A stretch of DNA of 64,000 nt from Branchinecta lynchi (GCA_023053575.1 JAKZAP010000008.1:4916715-4980714), one strand, 5' to 3'; positions 10,891 through 22,760 are shown, counted from the stretch's first letter. Notes: generated from the sequence alone by a model not told the origin. Numbers and translations are program-made.

Positions 10891-11939
10891 AACATCAACA
10901 AATAAGACGACGCTACGTACTTTAATCTTTAATGAACAGTTGGAAACTCGACTGTTTTGTCATATAATCGATGATATGCCGTTCTTAATGAATTGTGACA
11001 AAGGGGGCATCAGTCTGCTACGAATTGGTTTATTGCACTTGTTATTACCTTGCTAATGGAAAAGGTTTAAAGGGTGGGACTAGCAGGCAGACCATTTAGT
11101 GTTTGAACAAATGCAATTCGTGCAAGATCTTCAAAATTTCTTTGGATTTACACTGACGGTTTCTTTACATTTAAAGCTTTTAAAGGAGGGTGATTACAAC
11201 GTTATTTCAATACTTGTTTGGCTATTGGGGAAGAGAAATGTCTTGGTTCTAAAGCTGTTTGTATATTAATGTGATAAACATTTTACTTTTACACTCCACG
11301 TCTGAACGTTTCCGCACTTGTTTTTTGTTTTATAGCTCATACAATTATTTGACCTTCCGGCCTTATGAATCCTGCAAGTCCTAACGTTCCAGCTAAGGTT
11401 ATTATGCAAGAGGTAGCCCGGACATTTTGAACTTTTTCACATTACACAGCACAGACTACGACTTCTACGTCCTGTATTGACCAATATTTGGTTCATGTTG
11501 TTTTGATAACGGCAGGCCTGTCCATGCACAATAACGGTATCCAATCATCGAGTTCTACAAGAATAAGTTGTAATTGAAGGTTTATAAATTATGTGTTCTC
11601 TATTTTCTATATATAAAGGTTATAAAAGATGGGAACGAAAGGCGAAATTAAAGGTAACAGTTTTTGACTAAGCCCATTTATACCCGAAGGTAATATCCTT
11701 TTTTTTCTTCTTTTTTTTAAGGGGTCTTCTATTTTTGTATGGTGTACTACGACAATGAGCCTCTATTAGCAAAGTGCTTCTTTTCATGTAAAGTGTTACC
11801 TAGGACTTATAAGATAGCTTACATGCCATTCAAAAGCGACACCCGAGCGACACAGAAGATACATAATTTGTTTTCATATCGACAAATTAGTAAATCAAGC
11901 AAAAGATTGGGGTTTTCGAATTCAAAGTTATTTAAATAT
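10891..11939. other. Unrecognised stretch
   Basis: AT-rich sequence with no coding or repeat signal I can support. Confidence 0.4.
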
Positions 11940-12050
11940 TCCTTATGCCCAAGCTGACTGTGAATCAAATTTTAACACTGCGAAACCGTACTCTTTCCAA
12001 GAAGGACCGAAATATAGGTCTAAAAAATGAAGCTGAGGGATTCGTTTTTG
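11940..12050 (+). repeat. Family F fragment
   Basis: CCTTATGCCCAAGCTGACTG and the following AAACCGTACTC / GAAGGACCGAAATATAGG match the middle of family F in shortened form, ending near an ATGAAGCTGA motif. Confidence 0.5.
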
Positions 12051-12851
12051 TAGTTTCAAGATATCATAGTTATTTGCCAGAAATATAATTTGGTTGCAGA
12101 TATGCTACTGTCGCCTTGGTATGCTAGATGAGTAGTGCAGGTGCCGACTGCCGAATCTGTTGGCAGTGGATCTGTAGAATCTCGTTAAGTCACTCATTCC
12201 GATTTTACATTTTATCCTAATCGCTCCAGTCTGCGAATTATTAGCTTCTGCAGTTTCTAGTCCCGTGGCTAGACATTTCATCACACCATTTCGTGGCAAT
12301 GCTCTCTTCTTCTTTTTTCGTATGGTTCCAACGGTTTTCCGATTAGGTGGAATTTTTGAAATTCTTTTTTTGTCTCGGTCTTTCGATGAAGCCAGAAGTA
12401 GTCGCTTCATTTCAGAGGTGTGACGATTAATTATTTTTTTCTTGTTTTAGAAATTGGGTTAGAATTGGATTCCCGTGCTGGATGTTTTGTTGCCTTCTGG
12501 CACTTTCACAATGCCAGAAAATTCAGTTTCTGGCACTGTGAGAAATTGAATTTTCCGTATTAGATTCCTGGTCTTTCGTCCAGAAAATGAGTTTCAGGCT
12601 AATATGTGTAATGCCTCGCAATCACTTAAAGGAGTTCGATCGAAACGGAAGATCGGGGATAAACTATCTCGCGTTGATAAAAATGAACATTATGAGCAAA
12701 ATTGTACCATTCTTTCTGCAAATTCCTACCACTACCCGACTATATTCACAAATAACAAAAATTGGAAGAATCCGTTACCGCAATTCGTTCCGGATCTTTA
12801 TTTATTCACTGGATCCCGTAGCATGCACTGATCTGATCGAATACGCATTTT
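12051..12851. other. Unrecognised stretch with a TTCTGGCACT repeat
   Basis: Near 12495-12545 the motif TTCTGGCACT occurs twice around an inverted TGCCAGAAA, giving a small hairpin. A 101-codon reverse frame (12105-12410) is lysine/arginine-rich, without recognisable domains. Confidence 0.4.
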
Positions 12852-14749
12852 TATGGCACTTGCCCTTCGTCCAAGTGCCATATAGCGATTGCAATTTCTG
12901 TCCGTCCGTCGGTCTGTCGGTCTGTCCAGGTTTTGCTAGTTCGGGCACTTCCACATAAGCTAGGACGATAAAACTTGGCAGGCATATCAGAGACCCCAAA
13001 TGATTAAGTTGGAAATAGTCACTTCCCCGATCCGAGCACCGTGGGGGGAGTGGAGGGAGGGGGAATCCGGAATCTTGAGGTATTTTTAACTTTTGAACGG
13101 GTGATCGGATCTCGATGAAACTTAATATTTGGAACGACCTCATGCCTCAGACGACCCACTTAAAATCCGGACCGGATCCGGTGACTTTTGGGGGGAGCTG
13201 GAGGGGGCAACCGGAAATCTTGGGAAACGCTATGAGTGGAGGGATCGAGATGAAACTTGGTGGGAAGACGCAAACACTAGATACATCATTGACATAACCG
13301 AGCCGATTCGGGCTCTGTGGGGGAGTGGAGGGAGGGGGAATCCGGAATCTTGAGGTATTTTTAACTTTTGAACGGGTGATCGGATCTCGATGGAACTTGA
13401 TATTTGGAAAGACCTCATACCTCAGACGACCCACTTAAAATCTGGACCGGATCCGGTGACTTTTGGGGGGAGCTGCAGGGGGCAACCGGAAATCTTGGGA
13501 AACGCTATGAGTGGAGGGATCGAGATGAAACTTGGTGTGAAGACACCTAGCAAACACTAGATACATCATTGAAATAACCGAGCCGATTCGGGCACTGTGG
13601 GGGGAGTGGAGGGAGGGGGAATCCGGAATCTTGAGGTATTTATAACTTTTGAACGGGTGATCGGATCTCGATGGAACTTGATATTTGGAAAGACCTCATG
13701 CCTCAGACGACCCACTTAAAATCCGGACCGGATCCGGTGACTTTTGGGGGGAGCTGGAGGAGGCAACCGGAAATCTTGGGAAACACTATGAGTGGAGGGA
13801 TCGAGATGAAACTTGGTGGGAAGACACCTAACAAACACTAGATACATCACTGACATGACCGAGCCGATTCGGGCACTGTCGGGGGAGTGGAGGGAGGGGG
13901 AATCTGGAACCTTGAGGTATTTATAACTTTTGAACGGGTGACCGGATCTCGATGAAACTTGATATTTGGAACGGCCTCATGCCTCAGCGACCCACTTAAA
14001 ATACGGACCGGATCCGGTGACTTTTGGGGGAGCTGGAGGGGGCAACCGGAAATCTTGGGAAACGCTATGAGTGGAGGGATCGAGATGAAACTTGGTGTGA
14101 AGACACCTAGCAAACACTAGATACATCATTGACATAACCGAGCCAATTCGGGCACTGTGGGGGGAATGGAGGGAGGGGGAATCCGGAATCTTGAGGTATT
14201 TATAACTTTTGAACGGGTGATCGGATCTCGATGGAACTTGATATTTGGAAAGGCCTCATGCCTCAGACGACCCACTTAAAATCCGGACCGGATCCGGTGA
14301 CTTTTGGGGGAGCTGGAGGGGTTAACCGGAAATCTTGGGAAACGCTATGAGTGGAGGGATCGAGATGAAACTTGGTGGGAAGACACCTAGCAAACACTAG
14401 ATACATCATTGACATGACCGAGCCGATTCGGGCACTGTTGGGGGAGTGGAGGGAGGGGGAATCCGGAATCTTGAGGTATTTATAACTTTTGAACGGGGGA
14501 CCGGATCTCGATGAAACTTGATATTTGGAAAGACCTCATGCCTCAGACGACCCACTTAAAATCCGGACCGGATCCGGTGACTTTTGGGGGGAGCTGGAGG
14601 GGAGAACCGGAAATATTGGAAAACGCTATGAGTGGAGGGATCGAGATGAAACTTGGTGGGAAGACACCTAGCAAACGCTAGATATATCATTGACATAACC
14701 GAGCCGTACCTACTCGTAACAAGTGCCATATGAGCTCGTAGCTCTTGTT
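12852..14749 (+). repeat. Complete family B element with six ~280-bp core units
   Basis: The 5' end is a hairpin, TGGCACTTG / CAAGTGCCA with a 9-nt loop, followed by ATATAGCGATTGCAATTTC. A GTCC/GGTC/TGTC tetranucleotide run and a GCTAGTTCGGGCACTTCC block come next. The core is a tandem array: the anchor GAACGGGTGATCGGATC or its variant starts at 13095, 13370, 13651, 13932, 14211 and 14491, a spacing of 275-281 bp. The units are very similar to each other. The 3' end repeats CAAGTGCCATAT, then GAGCTCGTAGCTC (a small stem), then TTGTT. Frames of 60-123 codons here repeat with the units and are shadows. Confidence 0.9.
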
Positions 14750-14859
14750 GTTTTTTAAATACCGATGGTCTAAGTTGAAGTTGTTTAAAAATTCAAAGGA
14801 AAATGTTTAAAGAATTAAACATTGCCAAAATACAACCTTAATTTATGGCACTGCTGTCA

Positions 14860-15243
14860 CACTGTCAGAAGTTTCATAACAGATAGCGTGTAACACTTTC
14901 AAGAATAACACCTTTTCACTTAGAAATAAAGTGTTATGACAAGTTAAGTTTACACTATTTCGTGCCTAGATCTCCAACAACACCTTCAATTGGTAAAAAT
15001 ACTAATGGGAACGAAAGAAACATAACAGATAACATCCCAAAATGTTATCTTTTGAAACCGCGCATCCTTCTGTTATCGTTATGTAACTTCTGACAGTGTA
15101 GTATTTTAACCTATTGAAGGTGTTGTTGGAGATCTAGGCACGAAGTAGTATAAACTTAATTAGTCATAACACTTTATTTCTAAGTGAAAAGGTGTTATTC
15201 TTGAAAGTGTTATGCGCAATCTGTTATGAAACTTCTGACAGTG
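14860..15243. mobile_element. Family D foldback MITE with 143-bp arms
   Basis: The ends are CACTGTCAGAAGTTTCATAA and its complement. The arms 14860-15002 and 15101-15243 are nearly perfect inverted copies. The ~98-bp centre (CATAACAGATAACATCCC ... CTTCTGACAGTG) is the terminal region of the other family D type seen at 32183 and 59778, so the element looks chimaeric. Flanks are CA on both sides. No coding. Confidence 0.85.
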
Positions 15244-15249
15244 CAGCCC

Positions 15250-15806
15250 TCGGCTTAAGTGCCAAAGCGGTCGTAAATATTTTTTACAGGACTTCTTAAT
15301 ATCAATGTCTGTCCCTATGTCCAGCTACTTCTAGTTCGGAGACTTACACATAAGCTAGGACACAGCTTGACCGCCTAGGTAGTAAAGCTGTGAGCTAGGA
15401 TGATGAAACTTGTGCCCAACAAGTTGCTCAACCAAATGCGCTTAGTACATCTTCCTTTCCCGGATCCCGGATGAGGGAGAATCCGGATATTGACACGCGT
15501 AAGTTGCGAACGGGTAATCCGATTTGAGAGTAACTTGATGGCAGGAGCAGTTCCCTGATTCGACCTCTGTGTGTCCAAACTATGCGTCTGGCCACGGTTG
15601 GTGGAGTTGCAGGGGGGAGGGAGGGTCCCAGATAGCTTATACCTTAATAGATCTGCCATTTGCATGCTCCAACCGCATCTTTCCACGGCGGGGTGAGTTG
15701 GCCGGGGGCCCAACAAATTTGTTTAGTCGCGTAGGGCGCGTTTCCGGGAATTTACTGTTGCTATTTCCCTGAAAAAAAAGTGATATATGGGCTCGTAGCT
15801 CTTGTT
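15250..15806 (+). repeat. Family B element, degenerate
   Basis: It retains AAGTGCC near its start, GTCTGTCCCTATGTCC, an ACATAAGCTAGGA block, GATGATGAAACTTG, and the terminal GGGCTCGTAGCTCTTGTT. The core is single-copy and heavily diverged. It is probably an old insertion. Confidence 0.65.
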
Positions 15807-15837
15807 CTACTTAAAAATATACACTAGCAAAATAGGT

Positions 15838-16300
15838 TTACTTCTCTGTGGCGATCCTGGTGGGAGTTATTCTGACACCGCCCGGGCATTTAATTCGGAA
15901 CCTCGCCACTAGATCGCCCCAAGTTAGAACCGAATCCTGGTTTGGACTAGAGACTTGGTTTTTGAAGGCCTTGGCATCGCAGATGACGAGCACTTCCAAA
16001 TTACCCCTTACAATTAGGCCTGGAGGCAGTGGTGAATTTCTGCCAAAGCCTAGGACCCCAGCTTTGGAAGGGACGAGCGGCCTAAGTGATAAAATTTTGA
16101 TGTCTAAGCAAGTATATTTGCTACTTAGGAAAGTTTGTTTTTTGCTGAATTTCCAAAAAGGAGTCCACGACTGTGTTAACTCCCTAGGGTCCCTGAATCT
16201 CAGTGTCCAGGCCTGTCTGTACGCCAACATTCTACTTTTTCGTTGTTTCTGCAAGCTATCGTCTAGTATTTTCGTGACATGTGCGGTCATTTTCGTTTAG
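15838..16300 (-). other. Overlapping 150-codon open frames on both strands, unrecognised
   Basis: The reverse frame (15838-16290) and the forward frame (15848-16300) are both open for 150 codons, which is unusual in this window. The reverse product is basic in its first third and contains SLRPLVPSKAGVL followed by a glycine/proline-rich stretch. That stretch faintly recalls the region before the integrase zinc finger of BEL-type retroelements, but no HHCC pattern follows. I cannot assign it. It may be a single exon, a retroelement fragment, or chance. Confidence 0.2.
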
Positions 16301-17474
16301 TAGTGTTGTGGATACGGTTGTCAGGAGGTTTGGATCCGCTGATTGCCAGTAGTTTCCATCAATAGGATTGGTGCCTAGACAGGGAACTTTGGTTTGTGTT
16401 TCCTAGAAGAACAAAGACAATCTACCGGGGCTTCGTCCTCTCCAGGAAAAGCTTAAATGAAGGGGATGCTGCAATACCTAGTATTACGAACGACATTTTA
16501 TGTAACCTTATAGAAATCAGTTTTAAGATGTCTTTAAATTTGTAAAAAAAAAGAAAAAAGAATTCGCTTGTGATGTTGCGTTTCCTGTTTACAATTCCCA
16601 ACCGGTATAATTCTTGATCTTTGCCGGTCACAAACCAATTGTATATTTTCAGATGCCCCCCCCCCCTTTGCCGCCCCTGCTCCGAGAGCTAGCTCTTGGA
16701 AGTCCTTGAGAACATGCGAGTTCAAGGCACCAGTACAAGCGATTTCAGCTGCACACCGGACTGCAACGTTTTACTGTATAAGAGTACGCAAAAATCTGCT
16801 AAACATCAACCTTCCAAACCTTTTGGTAGCTTCTTAAAGGCAGGGGCGGACCACATACTATAACACATTGTTTACATTGTACATCATTGCTTTGACAAAT
16901 GTTACGTCATGAAGATCCTCTGCTAGCCATACTCTATTGAGCTATTCTGAAAATAAAGAATATATTTATTTATTAGTAAATAAAAATAGAAAAATGAGAA
17001 ACGAGATGAGAACTCGAATGACAACTCCCAGCAAGAACTAATCTATTGATCTGCAACTCGACCTGAACAGATTTCTGGTAAAAGCCAAATAGTCAATGCG
17101 TAATTTTGTCAACCTGCGTTTCTCTTCCCTTTCACACCTGTATTAAGGGGTGAATAACTGGGATTCAGAGGATCTCGTGGAATCTTTCTGCGCAACTGAA
17201 GCATTGTACTGCACTTGACTCTTTCTGGTACAAGATTTTCACAGCTGGATATATTCCCTGCTTAATGAACCTATTTATAGAGCACATCATTCTGTACTAC
17301 TGCTTACCATAGGATTTTTTTTATGGATTTCTGCCAGGCTTTTTGACGGATTTTTCGTTCAAAGTCACCAGATGAACGATTGAATGAAGTAGGTCATCGT
17401 TAATCATAACCAATCGAGCTGCACGTTTTCTTCCAGCACAATCCTGAGAACAATCAACACTATTCACAAATAAG
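16301..17474. other. Unrecognised stretch with a C-run at about 16656
   Basis: No supported gene. On the reverse strand the C-run neighbourhood reads AGGGGCGGCAAAGGGGG, like the ends of the 580-bp TIR element at 8061. A second AGGGGCGG lies near 16846, but the two do not face each other as one element's ends would. Confidence 0.4.
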
Positions 17475-18539
17475 AACAAGAGCTACGAGCTCATATGGCA
17501 CTTGTTACGAGTAGGCACGGCTCGGTTATGTCAATGTATATCTAGTGTTTGCTAGGTCTCTTCCCACCAAGTTTCATCTCGATCCCTCCACTCATAGCGT
17601 TTCCCAAGATTTCCGGTTGCCCCCTGCAGCTCCCCCCAAAAGTCACCGGATCCGGTCCAGATTTTAAGTGGGTCGTCTGAGGTATGAGGTCTTTCCAAAT
17701 ATCAAGTTCCATCGAGATCCGATCACCCGTTCAAAAGTTATAAATACCTCAAGATTCCGGATTCCCCCTCCCTCCACTCCCCCCACAGTACCCGAATCGG
17801 CTCGGTTGTGTCAATGATGTATCTAGTGTTTGCTAGGTGTCTTCCCACCAAGTTTCATCTCGATCCCTCCACTCATAGCGTTTCCCAAAATTTCCGGTTG
17901 CCCCCTCCAGCTCCCTTCCAAAAGTCACCGGATCTGGTCCGGATTTTAAGTAGGTCGTCTGAGGCATGAGGTCTTTCCAAATATCAAGTTCCATCGAGAT
18001 TCGATCACCCGTTCAAAAGTTATAAATACCTCAAGATTCCGGATTCCCCCTCCCTCCACTCCCCCCCACAGTGCCCGAATCGGCTCGGTTATGTCAATGA
18101 TGTATCTAGTGTTTGCTAGGTGTCTTCCCACCAAGTTTCATCTCGATCCTTCCACTTATAGCGTTTCCCAAGATTTCCGGTTGCCCCCTCCAGCTCCCCC
18201 CAAAAGTCACCGGATCTGGTCCGGATTTTAAGTGGGTCGTCTGAGGCATGAGGTCGTTCCAAAAATCAAGTTTCATCGAGATCGGATCACCCGTTCAAAA
18301 GTTAAAAATACCTCAAGATTCCGGATTCCCCCTCCCTCCACTCCCCCCACGGTGCTCGGATCGGGGAAGTAACTATTTCCAACTTAATCATTTGGGGTCC
18401 CTGATACGCCTGCCAAGTTTTATCGTCCTAGCTTATGTGGAAGTGCCCGAACTAGCAAAACCTGGACAGACCGACAGACTGACGGACGGACAGAAATTGC
18501 GATCGCTATATGGCACTTGGCCGAAGGGCAAGTGCCATA
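17475..18539 (-). repeat. Complete family B element with three ~280-bp core units
   Basis: This is the reverse-orientation partner of 12852-14749, with the same 5' hairpin (18539 end), tetranucleotide run, core and 3' end AACAAGAGCTACGAGCTC (17475 end). The core anchor recurs at about 17732, 18014 and 18297, spacing 282-283 bp. It differs from the forward copy mainly in unit number. Confidence 0.9.
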
Positions 18540-18690
18540 AAAACTGAATTAACCCTTTATCACAGTTAACCCGTCCACGTCGTCCTCTCGTTAGTTCTTT
18601 ATGGAGGTTCTTAAATTCATTGGCTGATTAGCGCGGCTCGTAAAAACATCAAAATGAATTATTTGAAGAAATGGAACTGATTTTCTGCTG

Positions 18691-19300
18691 TTTGGGATCC
18701 CAAAACGTAAGTGGAGGGACACCTATGACATCGCAAAAGTTGTCCGTCTATCCGTCCGTCTGTCAGCATGATAACTCTCGAAGGGAATAAGATATCTTGG
18801 TGAAACTTGGTGTAAACAAGTGTAAGGTCAAGTTCGTAGATGGGCTCTTAGCCCTATATTCAGGGGTGGGAGGGGGTCAAATTAAGGGGCAAACACAATA
18901 TTTTTAAAAAAGCTAATGTGATGGTCGATTATGGGATAAGAAGACATGTTGAAGACGATTATGAAAATCATTTTCTTGACGAAAAAGTAGTTCGTCCGGA
19001 ATCCGGCAAAAACCGGAAAGTTTGTTAAAAACTAAATTTAATGTGGATTAGATGTTCGACTTAGCGACAAGAAGACATGCTGAACACCTATGTGAAATCA
19101 TTTGAGTTCGTCCGGAATTCGTCCAAAATCGGAAAATTTGTTAAAAGTAAAAGTTCTATTTGTAGTTGATTAGATATCCGATTTAGGGGTAAGAAGAGAT
19201 GCTGAATCCGTATATGATACGACAATAATTTTTTACCCGGACATATAGTTCGCCCGGAATCGGGCTGGAACCGGAATGTTTGTTATAAGTTACAATTCTG
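18691..19300 (+). repeat. Family A copy lacking its 3' end
   Basis: The copy opens TTTGGGATCCCAAAACGTAA and GGAGGGACACCTATGACATC, with GTCTATCCGTCCGTCTGTC, a G-run and three core units. It ends abruptly at about 19300, where TTTGACGGTGCAAAACGGAT begins. Confidence 0.8.
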
Positions 19301-19586
19301 TTTGACGGTGCAAAACGGATAAGTAAAGCGTAACAGATAACACTTAGAATGTTATCGGTTTTGTTTGAAAACGTTATGCATGGAATATTATGCGTAACAA
19401 GCTTTGTTAGGAAGAGCCAAAAAGCATCTGCTGACTTTATTCCTTATCGTTATGATATCGGAAAACTCAACAGATATTTTTTGGCGGTTTTGCGGTTCTT
19501 CCTTATGGTAACGCTGATTATGCTTAACATTTTGAAACACAACAGATAACATCCTCGTGTTATCTGTTACAAAACTTGTGATAGTG
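19300..19586. mobile_element. Family D MITE, left end replaced
   Basis: It opens with a TTTGACGG...ATAAGT end (mini-element type). It then carries the family D interior CGTAACAGATAACACTT, GAAAACGTTATGCATGGAA and ACAGATAACATCC, and the right end GTTACAAAACTTGTGATAGTG. The usual CACTGTCAG left end is missing. Confidence 0.65.
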
Positions 19587-20516
19587 AAATGAAAAGAAAA
19601 GGAGTCCGAAACACACGATTGACACGTTGTCCTACTAAGTCTTCTAGAATTAAAAATAAACTTTGAAGCTTCTATTGCTCTTATTTTTAAAGAGTTGTCG
19701 ATGGACCTTGAAGCTTCAGAATCAGAATCATTCTATTTTTGCATTTTTCGTTAAAATATCCTAGGATTTCTGCATAGTTTACGCTACTTGGCTTGTAAGC
19801 TCGGTTCGGCCGAAAAAATCGCCAAAAAGTTGTAGTTGCGACACGAAGCAGTGGCAACAATACACTTGCCATACAGCCGATGATTTTTCTTCGCGTTTTC
19901 AGTGTAAGCCCGGAAGTGGTAAACCTTCCATCTAACCTGGTCTTTAATAAATATGATTGGACGTCTGATGTCTCCCTATAAAAGTGGGGAAACTTTATTT
20001 CCTCTTCGAAGAGGCTGAAAACACACATTCATATCGCCTTGAGGCTGTAATATATAAGCCGACTGTCAGAAATAAGAATTGTCATCACAAAACCAAGGAG
20101 ATGCCCTTCTTTCATCTGCCCTATTTCGTGTATTATACCGCAGTGTAAATAGAATATCTGTTTTGTTTCCCAGCCGAGCCTCGGATTCTGGGGAAAATTC
20201 CATTTTCGAGAGAAGAGTGACAATATTTTTTTTTGTTCTACCGAAGAGATTCTTTCAGTAACGATATTACCTCAGTAATGTCCTGAAGCGACGCGGACTT
20301 GTAACTGATTTATACGACTTTGAGATTTTAGATAAATCAGGAGCTGTCTGACTGTATTGATGGCTGTAACGTCGTAGTCATATAATGCTCAAGTTGAGAG
20401 CTGGTGGAGAGGCCCTAAGGATTCAAAGGGGCTTCTTTATAACCAGTGGATGATGTTTTCGTAAAAACGATCGATTTCTATCATGAAATCAGTCGGCTTT
20501 TCTGAAGTACAGTCGA
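19587..20516. other. Unrecognised stretch
   Basis: A 113-codon reverse frame (19687-20028) resembles nothing known to me. The last 60 bp (TTCGTAAAAACGATCG... CAGTCGGCTTTTCTG) continue after the family A insertion at about 21570, so family A inserted into an older sequence here. Confidence 0.4.
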
Positions 20517-21556
20517 TTTTTTGGGATCCCAAAACGTAAGTGGAGGGATACCTATGACATCGCAAAAATGTCCGTCTGTCCGTCTGTCTGTAGGCACGAT
20601 AACTCTCGAAGGGAATGAGATATTTTGATGAAACTTGGTGTGAGGATTCATTGGGTCAAGGGTAAGGTCAATTTCGTAGATGGGCTATGTAGCTCTACAT
20701 TTAAGGGTGGGGGAGGGGGGTCAAATTAAGGGACAAACCAAATATTTTTAAACAGCTAATGTGATAGTCGATTTTGGGGTAAGAAGGCATGCTGAACACG
20801 ATAGTGAAAACCGTTTTCTCGCCGAACAAGTAGTTCGTCCGGAATCCGGCAAAAACCGGAAAAATGGTTTAGAAGTCAAAGATTTATTTGAAGTTGATTA
20901 AGTGGTCGATATAGAGGTAAGAAGACATTCTGAACACGGTGGTGAAAACCACTCTCTCTCCGAACAAGTAGTTCGTCCGGAATCCGGTGAAAGCCGCAAA
21001 GTTGGTTAAAAGTAAAAGTTTCATTTGAAGTTGATTAAATGTTAGATTGAGGGGTAAAAAGACATACTGAACACGATGGTGAAAACCATTTTCTCGCCGG
21101 ACAATTAGTTCGCCCGGAATCCGGCCAAAACCGGAAAATTTGTTAAAAGCAAAAGTTCGATTAGATGACAGATTAAGGGGTAAGAAGAGAGGCTGAGTCT
21201 CTATATGACAATCATTTTTTACCCGGACATATAATTAGACCGGAATCCGGTTGTAACTGGAATTTTTTTTAAGTTAAATTTTTATTGAAAGTTGATTAGA
21301 TGTTCTTTATAGGGATAAGGGGATACGCTGGATTTGTTTCTGAATTTTCTTTTTTTGCTGGACTTTCGGGCGAACCGGAAACTTGGCAGAAGTAAAGCAG
21401 GAAGTCTCGGTCAGTATCGTCAAAATATCAAGGTATATCTGAACTTGGTTTTCTCTGATGATAAGCCTGGCAAATACTGGATCTGGCGAAGACAAGACCC
21501 GATTGTCTGAATCAAATATTAGATTTGTGGGATCCCATCGACACCTTTGGTCTTTT
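20517..21556 (+). repeat. Complete family A element
   Basis: Both ends are present: TTTTTTGGGATCCCAAAACG at the start, and GGGATCCCATCGACACCTTT then GGTCTTTTT at the end. It contains the GTCCGTCTGTC run, GATGAAACTTGG, G-runs and about six core units with CCGGAATCCGG centres. Confidence 0.88.
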
Positions 21557-21663
21557 TCTTAAAAGTAGTCGAATTTTCTGAAAATCAGTTGGTTTTTCGT
21601 AAAAACAAAAAGGTTCTGCAAAAATAGTAGGTAAAAGTTACCAGTCAGTCGGTAAATACCTAG

Positions 21664-21680
21664 CCCCCCCCCCCCCCCCC
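21664..21680. repeat. 17-C homopolymer
   Basis: Uninterrupted C run following CAGTCGGTAAATACCTAG. A similar sequence (GTCGGTAAAAACGCCAGC with a C-run) occurs near 42979. Confidence 0.9.
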
Positions 21681-21807
21681 AAACAAGGTCTCTGCTTCCA
21701 ATCAGTATCCTAAGAAATGTTAGACTGGGTCTTGAGAAGTTCTAAATTGACTGTTCGTGCCTCAAAGACTCAAAGACACTTTATACTATTTTTCTGACAG
21801 CTCGTTA

Positions 21808-22206
21808 TTATGTGAAAACAATTTTCTACCCGGACAAGTAGTTCGCCCGGAATCCGGCCAAAACCGGAAAAGTGTTAAAAGTTAAAGTTTTATTTGTAGT
21901 TGATTAGATATCCGATTTAGGGGTATGAAGAGATGCTGAATCCGTGTATAATTCGACCGGAACCTGGCTGGATCCGGAAAATTTGTTATAAGTAAAATTT
22001 TTAGTTGAAGTAGATTAGATGTTCAGTATTGGGGAAAGCAGATACGATGAGTTCGTTTTTTAGCTTTCTTTTTTCGCCAGACAAGTAGTTCGGGAATTCG
22101 GCCGAAACCGGGGTCTGCTGAAGACTGGATCTGGCGAAGACAAGACCCAATTGTCTGGTTCAAATATTTGAATTTTTGGGATCCCATCGAAACCTTAGAT
22201 CTTGTT
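21808..22206 (+). repeat. Family A fragment, 3' half
   Basis: Three core units and the full 3' end (TTTTTGGGATCCCATCGAAA, then GATCTTGTT). The 5' half is absent. Confidence 0.8.
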
Positions 22207-22439
22207 TTCATAGAAGGCATCAACAGCCGCTGGCACGGATTAAAATCACTCCCACTCTGTATTTTCCTTCCACGAAAGGGCCATAGACACTGAAAGAATT
22301 GCGCACACGTCCACTGTCTTCAGTTTGCTCGCAAGTAGCTAACTTCTTTGTTCAGCTCATGGATGCGTTTCGCAGACTCCGAGATCCTTAAAGGACCTTT
22401 ACCTATAAACTAACGCAACCTACTTCCATAATCACTCCA

Positions 22440-22760
22440 TATATTTCTCAACCCGGAGACCGCAATTTCATATGGTACATTCTAACCCCTCTGACGCTGA
22501 TTTTCTCACTTGCCGTGTTTTGCTACCTTCGGTGTGTATCACGCTGTCGACAGTTGTCTGCGAGAAGTTTTTCCATCAGAAGAATCGGTTCTGTAAATTG
22601 TTTCCCTGTCTTCGCTATAATTCAACGGATCTCGGAAAAGGATTAAAATAGCCAAAACCGTGGGTTTCTTGTTGAAAGCACAACCTAGTTTCAAAATATC
22701 CAAATATTTTAAAATACTGTAAGGTGAAGAGTAAACAGTGCGAGGGGTCCTTTAATTCAC
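22440..22760 (-). repeat. Family G copy, both parts
   Basis: On the reverse strand it carries TGCGAGGGGTCC-side sequence, CAGTATTTTAAAATATTTGG, the 'first' part seen at 63525 (CACTATTTACT ... AGGCTCTGC). It also carries the 'second' part (CTGATGGAAAAACTTCTCGC, GCGTGATACACACC, AAAACACGGCAAGTGAG, GAGGGGTTAGAATG). Other copies: 26558, 28140, 30205, 34240, 63525. Confidence 0.6.

Noticed and set aside
13147..14113. Recurring 88-113 codon frames across the family B core as a repeat-protein gene
   Set aside because: Both strands are open with proline-rich or glycine-rich products. Unit lengths vary (275, 279-281 bp), so the frame shifts between units.
16369..16386. tRNA-Lys-like primer-binding site of an LTR retroelement or retrovirus
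   Set aside because: Four mismatches out of 18, no long terminal repeat upstream, and no gag/pol-like frame downstream.
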